Below, in pieces: positions 5,897 to 10,880 of a stretch of DNA of 10,880 nt. This stretch comes from Prevotella sp. (GTDB lineage Bacteria; Bacteroidota; Bacteroidia; Bacteroidales; Bacteroidaceae). The translations under genes and the position numbers were made by a program. The stretch's first letter is position 1. Each line of letters opens with the position of its first letter. The notes beneath the pieces were generated by a model, which did not search any database, had not been told where the DNA came from, and saw only the letters and a list, made by a program, of their open reading frames with translations. The stretch spans positions 1 to 10,880 of the forward strand of contig JAEEZP010000074.1 of NCBI GenBank assembly GCA_016291915.1. The letters are read 5' to 3'.

Positions 5897-8260
5897 ATGA
5901 AAAGAGTTTGTTTAAGATTCGCTACGCTGTTGGCTATGATGATTATGACAATGACAATGGCCGCTAAGACACAGGACTGGGGTGGACGAGTGATTGACGA
6001 AAAAGGCGACCCGATGCCCTACGTGAATGTGGTGCTGCTGTCGCTGCCCGACTCGGTTTTCGTACAGGGTGCGACGACGGATATGAACGGTGTGTTTAAG
6101 ATTGTGACGGATGTCAACGAGGGATTGTTTAAGGTGACAAGCGTGGGTTACCAGACCTTATATATTAATGCTGGCCAGGATCTGACCATACAGATGAAAG
6201 AGAAAATGCAGACACTCGGCGAGGTGGTGGTGAAGAGCCAGTTGCCAAAGACTCACGCCAAAGGTGATGCCATGCGCACCACCGTGGCGGGAACGATTCT
6301 TGAGAAAGCCGGAACGGTAAACGATGCTTTGTCGAAGATTCCTTCGCTCGAAGCAGAGCGCGACGGTGGCGTGAAGGTGCTGGGCCGAGGCGATGCTGAG
6401 GTATATATCAACGGTCGACGGGTGCAGGACACGAAGGAACTCTCTCGTCTGCGCTCTGACCAGATTCAGCACGTCGATGTGGTTCATAACCCTGGTGCCC
6501 GCTATGCCGCCTCGGTAAAGGCAGTGGTGCGCATCACCTTGAAAAAGGCGCAGGGCGAGGGCATCAGTTTTCAGGACTATACCTCGAACTATTATCAATA
6601 CGGCTACACGCTGACAAACAATCTCGACATTAACTACCGTAAGAACGGTCTCGACATCACTGCCTCACTGTGGGCAGGCCGTTATGGTCACAGCAAGTCG
6701 CTACAGGAGAACGACCTTACCTATTACGTTGGCCCCGACTTCTACCTCGGCCGCAGCAATCAGGAGAGAAAGAATGTATGGAAGGGTTGGTCACCACAGT
6801 TACAGGTGAATTATATGCTGGACGAGAGCCACAGCTTCGGAGCTTTTTATAAGTACGATCGCCATCCTGGTGGAGATTCTGACGGATTCTTCTATACCGA
6901 TAACTACGTCAATGGCGTCTACAGCGAGCGCTCAGAAAGCCACATCATCGGCGATGACAACTTCCGCAAACACATCTTCAATGCCTATTACAACGGCAAG
7001 GTGGGCCATCTGGGCATCGACTGGAATGTGGACGGCCTTTTTGACAAGACTGTTGAGGACAACAGCACGGAAGAGAAGACTATTGATGCCAACAATGTCC
7101 GTTCCAACCACAGCGTGAATAACGGCACCAAGAGCAGCAACAATTTCTGGGCTACGAAGCTCATACTCAGCTATCCTGTGTGGAAAGGCAATCTTAGCGT
7201 TGGCGGCGAATATAGCTACAACCACCGCACCGATGCCTACTCCTTCAACTCAGCCGAGACGCTGCCCGTGAAGGCCACCGACACGGAAATCAATGAGAAG
7301 TCGGCAGCCGCCTTCGTGGAATACGGGCGACAGTTTGGCAAACTCTATGCCCAGGTAGGCCTGCGCTACGAACACCTCACCAACGACTATTTCAATTTTG
7401 GCGTGCGGGAGGAAGAAGTCTGCCGCGACTACGGCGACTGGTTCCCCACTGCCACGCTCTCGATGCCTGTGGGCAAGCTGCAGCTCTCGCTTTCCTATCG
7501 TAAGGACATCGAGCGCCCCAGCTACTCCTACCTCACCAGCTCGACGGTTTACATCAACCGCTACACCTATCAGAGCGGCAACCCCTACCTGCGCCCCACC
7601 TATACCCATAACCTCGTACTCAACGCAGCCTACAAATGGGCAGGCATGGTCGTGACCTATTCGCGCACCAAGGACAATGTGACGATGGCAACCGAGCCTT
7701 TCCCAGGCGCTGACAATCCTATGGTAAGCCTTGTACGTTCCATCAACGGCAGTGATGGCTACAACCAGCTGAGCCTCAATCCCTACGCCAGACCCGTCAT
7801 CGGCTGCTGGCATCCCACATGGTTCGTCTATGTCCAATTCCAAGACTACAAGTCACCTTGTGCAGACGGCAGCGAGATCACCCTCAGCCGTCCGTATGCC
7901 AACTTCGGATGGGACAACACCTTCGAACTGCCCGATGGCTGGCGCCTGAACGCAGGTATGCGCCTGTCGTCGAGGGGCGACGTGAACAACTTCCGTCTCA
8001 ACCGCAATGCCTTCAGGAGCGACCTCGGTGTGCAGCGCGACTTCCAGCTGCGTCGCCTCGGTACTCTGACAGCCGACTTACGCTGCTACGATATGTTCAA
8101 CACCAACAAGAATGGCGGCATCATCTATGGCATTCGCGAGATCACCGTCTATAACCCCGCCCGTCGCACCTTCATGCTCGACCTCACATGGAAATTCAAC
8201 GAGGCACGCTCGAAGTATCGCGGCTCCGGTGCCGGCGATAAGCAGAAGGCGAGAATGTAG
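5897..8260 (+). CDS. Outer membrane beta-barrel protein with carboxypeptidase-regulatory and plug-like domains
   Basis: A 787-residue TonB-receptor-like outer membrane protein of the OMP_b-brl_3 kind. A signal peptide covers about 1-23. A carboxypeptidase-regulatory-like beta-sandwich follows at about 28-105, including VIDEKGDPMPYVNVVLLS. A plug-like region spans about 128-217, with VNDALSKIPSLE, VYINGRRV and the typical IQHVDVVHNPGARY. The rest is alternating aromatic strands ending in DLTWKFNEARSKY rather than a classical C-terminal aromatic residue. It is shorter than SusC proteins and lacks a SusD partner, so glycan import is not implied; the ligand is unknown. It probably shares the LiaF-like transcript. 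The 3' half is visibly richer in G and C at third positions than the GH3 gene, which may reflect strong codon selection or transfer. Confidence 0.9.
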   Translation: MKRVCLRFATLLAMMIMTMTMAAKTQDWGGRVIDEKGDPMPYVNVVLLSLPDSVFVQGATTDMNGVFKIVTDVNEGLFKVTSVGYQTLYINAGQDLTIQMKEKMQTLGEVVVKSQLPKTHAKGDAMRTTVAGTILEKAGTVNDALSKIPSLEAERDGGVKVLGRGDAEVYINGRRVQDTKELSRLRSDQIQHVDVVHNPGARYAASVKAVVRITLKKAQGEGISFQDYTSNYYQYGYTLTNNLDINYRKNGLDITASLWAGRYGHSKSLQENDLTYYVGPDFYLGRSNQERKNVWKGWSPQLQVNYMLDESHSFGAFYKYDRHPGGDSDGFFYTDNYVNGVYSERSESHIIGDDNFRKHIFNAYYNGKVGHLGIDWNVDGLFDKTVEDNSTEEKTIDANNVRSNHSVNNGTKSSNNFWATKLILSYPVWKGNLSVGGEYSYNHRTDAYSFNSAETLPVKATDTEINEKSAAAFVEYGRQFGKLYAQVGLRYEHLTNDYFNFGVREEEVCRDYGDWFPTATLSMPVGKLQLSLSYRKDIERPSYSYLTSSTVYINRYTYQSGNPYLRPTYTHNLVLNAAYKWAGMVVTYSRTKDNVTMATEPFPGADNPMVSLVRSINGSDGYNQLSLNPYARPVIGCWHPTWFVYVQFQDYKSPCADGSEITLSRPYANFGWDNTFELPDGWRLNAGMRLSSRGDVNNFRLNRNAFRSDLGVQRDFQLRRLGTLTADLRCYDMFNTNKNGGIIYGIREITVYNPARRTFMLDLTWKFNEARSKYRGSGAGDKQKARM

Positions 8261-8271
8261 CACTGGTCATC

Positions 8272-8298
8272 CGTCACAGAAATGCACAGAATATCCCA
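8272..8298 (+). promoter_or_regulatory. Second copy of the paired activator-like site
   Basis: CGTCACA (8272-8278) and TATCCCA (8292-8298) are exactly 20 bp apart, as at 5088-5114. The 14 bp CAGAATATCCCAGA (8287-8300) are identical to 5103-5116. The site ends 5 bp before TTGG at 8304, the same distance as at the LiaF-like promoter. The conserved geometry argues for a shared activator of both transcripts. Confidence 0.65.
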
Positions 8299-8303
8299 GA
8301 TAT

Positions 8304-8334
8304 TTGGTGGTTCTTACAACTTTTGATAACTTTG
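8304..8334 (+). promoter_or_regulatory. Promoter of the acetyltransferase/PNPOx cluster
   Basis: TTG at 8304-8306 and TAACTTTG at 8327-8334 are separated by 20 bp, matching the -33/TAnnTTTG pattern. The predicted start near 8340 supports the ATG at 8368, not the earlier in-frame ATG at 8323, as the start of the first reading frame. Confidence 0.75.
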
Positions 8335-8367
8335 CAAGGTCATAATAATAAAAATCGAAGCAGAACC

Positions 8368-8648
8368 ATGAATTTCCGTTTAGAACAACCCAAAGATTAT
8401 TGTGTGGTAGAGAATCTCATACGCGAAGCATTCTGGAATGTCTATCGCCCGGGATACACGGAACATTTCGTGATCAATCAATATAGAACCAATCCTGACT
8501 TTATCTCTGAGCTTGATTTGGTAATAGAAGACGGAAATAAGATAATTGATCATGCAATGCTCTCGAAGGCTATTGGGGGCATTGCGAGGGCACTTTCCCG
8601 CAAAAGGAAGGACTTCGCCTGTCAAAACAATTAGGATATGAGGAATAA
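8368..8648 (+). pseudogene. Decayed GNAT acetyltransferase (N-terminal remnant, internal deletion, frameshift)
   Basis: The first ~65 residues read like an N-acetyltransferase of the YhbS type: MNFRLEQPKDYCVVENLIREAF (split over 1-22), then NVYRPGYTEH and FISELDLVIEDGNKIIDHAML. Family members continue for another 100 or so residues with the acetyl-CoA loop; here the open frame ends at 8634. After HAMLSKA the next residues GIARAL resemble the family's acetyl-CoA-binding GIGRAL segment, so about 25-40 codons seem deleted. A shift to another frame near 8611 then gives KEGLRLSKQLGYEE, a recognisable helix of the same family, ending at a TAA at 8648. The catalytic core is therefore missing. It is first after a well-formed promoter, so it is probably still transcribed. 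Confidence 0.72.
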
Positions 8649-8657
8649 ATAATTACT

Positions 8658-9179
8658 ATGGTTATAACGAGCGAGAGACTGAAGCATACGTTTTCTGAGG
8701 GTGGTGCGCAGGAGATATATCGAGAAGTTAGGGATAAGGATGATTTCCTCGGCTTTGCACGACGATATGTCTTTGATAACGACTATCGCGTGGCGAGGAG
8801 TGCCCTGTGGGGACTGACCAAAGCCACCGATGAGGAACTGTCAGAATTGCAGGTGATACGCAATGAACTGATAGACCAAGCCATACAGACGGATAATTCT
8901 TCTGTTAGGCGGCTGACCTTGAATATCATCGAGCGATTGAAGATGGACGAGGATGATTTGCGGACCGATTTCCTTGACTTCTGTTTCGAGCATATGGTCA
9001 GCATGGAGGAGTTTTCAGGTATCCAGACGCTCTGCATGAAGCTCGTTTATCGTATGTGCAGCTTTTATCCAGAGCTGATGGATGAATTGAAACGCACTCT
9101 TGACGCGATGGAGATAGACTATTACAAGCCCGCTGTAAAGTGTCTGCGTAAAAGGATTCTCAGGGGGAAATTTAGATAA
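8658..9179 (+). CDS. Helical, HEAT-repeat-like hypothetical protein
   Basis: A 173-residue cytoplasmic protein, nearly all alpha-helical, with no signal peptide or membrane helix. Paired amphipathic helices at about 31-55 (ARRYVFDNDYRVARSALWGL) and 66-95 (LIDQAIQTDNSSVRRLTLNI) look like HEAT/armadillo-type repeats: in each, a D/N-x-x-V-R core is followed by a helix. Residues 103-167 contain further helix pairs (LDFCFEH, LCMKLVYRMC, AVKCLRKRIL). I recall similar uncharacterised proteins in Prevotella but know no function. A GAGGAA lies about 12 nt before the ATG. It starts 9 nt after the decayed acetyltransferase frame and ends 12 nt before the next gene, so it belongs to the same transcription unit. 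Confidence 0.8.
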   Translation: MVITSERLKHTFSEGGAQEIYREVRDKDDFLGFARRYVFDNDYRVARSALWGLTKATDEELSELQVIRNELIDQAIQTDNSSVRRLTLNIIERLKMDEDDLRTDFLDFCFEHMVSMEEFSGIQTLCMKLVYRMCSFYPELMDELKRTLDAMEIDYYKPAVKCLRKRILRGKFR

Positions 9180-9191
9180 CATATTATACAT

Positions 9192-9725
9192 ATGGAAACA
9201 AATAGAATCATATTGCGCCCCTGGCGAGACAGTGATGTGGAGACCCTGTTCAAGTGGGCTTCCGATCCGGATGTGGGACCTCGTGCAGGATGGGCTCCCC
9301 ATAAGAGTGTGGAGGAGAGTCTGGAGATAATCCGTACTGTATTCCATGATGCAACCAATACTTGGGCTATCGAACTCAAAGAGACGGGTGAGGCGATTGG
9401 TGCTATGGGTTACGGCCCATCTTGCGAGTGTGACCTGCCAGCACGTGATGGTGAACCGCTCGTCGGCTATTGGGTGGCTAAACCCTATTGGAACAAAGGT
9501 ATCTGTACAGAAGCATTGCAACTGATGTTAGAGCATATCCGGCAAACGACAGACATCAAATCACTCATCAGCGGCCACTTTGTTGATAATCCTGCCTCAG
9601 GCCGGGTGATGGAGAAGTGTGGCTTCATTCCTACAGGTGAAACCTGCATAGACGCGAATCAGTATCAAGGTGAGAACAGACCAATTAGAGTATTGAGATT
9701 AGAACTTATAAAAAAAGAAATATGA
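9192..9725 (+). CDS. GNAT family N-acetyltransferase, RimJ/RimL-like
   Basis: A complete 177-residue acetyl-CoA-dependent N-acetyltransferase of the Acetyltransf_3 type. It opens with the usual IILRPWRDSDVETLFKWASD (6-25). The acetyl-CoA-binding motif A region is GYWVAKPYWNKGICTEALQ (92-110), where NKGICT replaces the common GKGYAT. The late motif VDNPASGRVMEKCGF (131-145) matches the family's N-x-x-S-x-x-V/L-x-x-K-x-GF helix. The substrate could be a protein N-terminus, an amino group on a small molecule or an antibiotic; the sequence does not decide. Its TGA overlaps the next gene's ATG (ATGA at 9722-9725), so translation of the two is probably coupled. It is the intact acetyltransferase of the cluster, next to a decayed one of a different subfamily. 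Confidence 0.92.
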   Translation: METNRIILRPWRDSDVETLFKWASDPDVGPRAGWAPHKSVEESLEIIRTVFHDATNTWAIELKETGEAIGAMGYGPSCECDLPARDGEPLVGYWVAKPYWNKGICTEALQLMLEHIRQTTDIKSLISGHFVDNPASGRVMEKCGFIPTGETCIDANQYQGENRPIRVLRLELIKKEI

Positions 9726-10453
9726 ATCAGAAATTTTGTCAGAGTTGCGGCATGCCGCTAACCGAAGATGTTCTCGGCACCAATGCCGACGGCACAAAAA
9801 ACGAAGATTACTGCATGTACTGCTACAAGGATGGTCAGTTCCTGCAGGACTGCACCATGGACGAGATGATAGAGCATTGCGCCCAGTTTGTCGGTGCAGT
9901 AAACGAGGGATTGGAGAAGCCTATTACCAAAGAGGAGTATATCGGTATGATGAAAACGTACTTCCCTCAATTGAAGCGTTGGCGCCAAACATTGGATGTT
10001 AGTAACGATGAAATCATGATTGTTAACCCCGCTTTGGCTGGCGTTAAAGAACTCATTGCGCAGATGGCCGACAAACTGCCCATCGCTTACATCTCGTCAG
10101 TAGATCAAGAAGGTTTCCCTTGGACCAAGGCCATGTTGAAGCCACGTAAGCGTGAGGGTATCAAAACCTTCTACTTTACGACCAATACGTTCTCAATACG
10201 CGTAGCTCAATACAAGGCCAACCCCAAGGCCAGCATCTATTTCTGCGATGCCAAAGGCTTCAAGGGTATGATGCTGCGGGGCACGATGGAGGTACTGACG
10301 GATGCCGCCTCGAAAGAAATGATCTGGCACGATGGCGACGAACAGTATTACCCTGGCGGCGTTACTGACCCAAATTACTGCGTCTTGAAATTCACCGCCA
10401 CCGATGGCCGCTTCTACAGTGATTTCTATCCACGTAGCTTTGTGATTGAATAA
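9722..10453 (+). CDS. Zinc-ribbon / pyridoxamine-5'-phosphate-oxidase-like fusion protein
   Basis: A 243-residue two-domain protein. Residues 1-85 match the putative zinc-ribbon family, with Cys6 and Cys9 (FCQSCGMPL) and Cys31 and Cys34 (DYCMYCYKDG) as the metal ligands, followed by the typical DEMIEHC and helical tail up to YFPQLKRW. Residues about 105-240 form a split-barrel flavin-binding fold of the PNPOx/general stress protein 26 type, with AYISSVDQEGFPWTKAM, FYFTTN and ASIYFCD strands. Such domains usually bind FMN or another flavin, so a redox or stress role is plausible, but the substrate is unknown. The start overlaps the acetyltransferase stop by 4 nt. All four zinc ligands are present. 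The fusion is seen directly; the function is inferred. Confidence 0.9.
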   Translation: MNQKFCQSCGMPLTEDVLGTNADGTKNEDYCMYCYKDGQFLQDCTMDEMIEHCAQFVGAVNEGLEKPITKEEYIGMMKTYFPQLKRWRQTLDVSNDEIMIVNPALAGVKELIAQMADKLPIAYISSVDQEGFPWTKAMLKPRKREGIKTFYFTTNTFSIRVAQYKANPKASIYFCDAKGFKGMMLRGTMEVLTDAASKEMIWHDGDEQYYPGGVTDPNYCVLKFTATDGRFYSDFYPRSFVIE

Positions 10454-10502
10454 ATGATTAAGAAAGCAAAGGCTGTGAGGTCAAGACACATGCTGAGTAC
10501 CA

Positions 10503-10880
10503 ATGAATCATCTGCCGAATATCCTGTCGTCGTTCCGAATTGTGGGAGCTGTTGCTCTGTTGTTAAGCGATGTGTCAAGCATTCTTTTGGGGGTGCTTTA
10601 CGTCGTTTGTGGCATCAGCGACATAGCCGACGGATGGCAGGCTCGGAAGCTGAAGTGCGTTACAAGGACTGGAGCATTGCTAGATAGCGTGGCAGACATC
10701 TGCTTCGTTGCGTGTTGTGCCTGGACGCTCCTTCCGATACTCGAACTGCCGAAATGGCTATGGCTGTGGGCAGGAGTGATTGTCGTGATTAAAGTCGTGA
10801 ATCAGCTTTCGGCACTTGCGATGTACGGGCGTTGCTGCTTCCCTCACACCACAGCGAACAAGTGGGCGGGATTCCTGCTA
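10503..10880 (+). CDS. CDP-alcohol phosphatidyltransferase family protein, N-terminal part (runs off the window)
   Basis: Translation from the ATG at 10503 is open for 126 codons to the window edge. It starts MNHLPNILSSFRIVGAVALL, like PgsA-type enzymes. The complete family signature is present: Asp40, Asp43-Gly44, Ala47-Arg48, eight residues, Gly57, Asp61 and Asp65. These acidic residues bind metal and the CDP-lipid or CDP-alcohol. Hydrophobic membrane helices flank the motif (about 9-38, 63-80, 86-106). The enzyme would transfer a phosphatidyl group between CMP and an alcohol in the inner membrane; which alcohol cannot be told. An in-frame TGA at 10494 excludes a longer N-terminus. It begins 49 nt after the PNPOx fusion stop. 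A 77-codon frame at 10454-10687 on the same strand covers its start but is out of frame and not a real gene. Confidence 0.9.
   Translation, partial: MNHLPNILSSFRIVGAVALLLSDVSSILLGVLYVVCGISDIADGWQARKLKCVTRTGALLDSVADICFVACCAWTLLPILELPKWLWLWAGVIVVIKVVNQLSALAMYGRCCFPHTTANKWAGFLL

Noticed and set aside
7250..7843. A 197-codon minus-strand frame.
   Set aside because: It lies inside the barrel gene, in its most G+C-rich part where antisense stops are rare; there is no start signal or family match.
1268..8260. A polysaccharide utilisation locus made of the GH3 enzyme and the barrel protein.
   Set aside because: No SusD is present, the barrel is not a SusC type, and a tRNA with terminator and a divergent regulator separate the two genes.
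10454..10687. A 77-codon frame starting right after the PNPOx fusion stop.
   Set aside because: It overlaps out of frame the CDP-alcohol phosphatidyltransferase gene, whose full catalytic motif is in the other frame; its own product has no recognisable features.

Overview
The window looks like a chromosomal piece from a Bacteroidales bacterium, most likely Prevotella or a close relative. Five promoters fit the Bacteroidetes pattern, a TTG-type -33 element 19-20 bp from a TAnnTTTG -7 box. Shine-Dalgarno sequences are weak or absent. The proteins (YgiQ, a periplasmic GH3 glycosidase, a membrane LytTR regulator, an OMP_b-brl_3-type barrel) are typical of the group. The genus call is an inference from recalled protein similarity.

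Layout. (1) 1-1200, minus strand: a two-gene operon, an unrecognised 106-residue protein followed after 3 nt by the N-terminal 273 residues of a YgiQ-family radical SAM protein that leaves the window. (2) 1219-3580, plus: a divergent promoter and a complete secreted GH3 beta-glucosidase-type enzyme, with no SusC/SusD pair beside it. (3) 3640-3935: tRNA-Ser(CGA) with its promoter, a second copy of its last 21 bp placed 90 bp downstream, then two hairpins, the last a good intrinsic terminator. (4) 4001-8260: a minus-strand membrane-anchored LytTR regulator, divergent from a LiaF-like membrane protein, a possible 36-residue ORF and a carboxypeptidase-regulatory/plug/beta-barrel outer membrane protein. 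(5) 8272-10880, plus: a run of a decayed GNAT acetyltransferase, a helical repeat-like unknown, an intact RimJ/RimL-like acetyltransferase, a zinc-ribbon/PNPOx-like fusion and the start of a CDP-alcohol phosphatidyltransferase.

The most interesting signal is regulatory. The promoters of the LiaF-like gene (5120-5150) and of the 8368-onward cluster (8304-8334) share an upstream block: a GTCACA half-site, then exactly 20 bp later TATCCCA inside an identical 14-bp stretch, ending exactly 5 bp before the TTGG of the -33 element. At the LiaF-like promoter the half-site recurs four times at 19, 21 and 20 bp steps. That is the geometry expected of an activator binding direct repeats on one face of the helix. 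The LytTR gene that diverges from this region is the obvious candidate regulator, so the window may hold a small regulon: envelope sensing (LytTR and LiaF-like), an outer membrane barrel, and an accessory acetyltransferase/PNPOx/phospholipid-type cluster. The binding itself is inferred.
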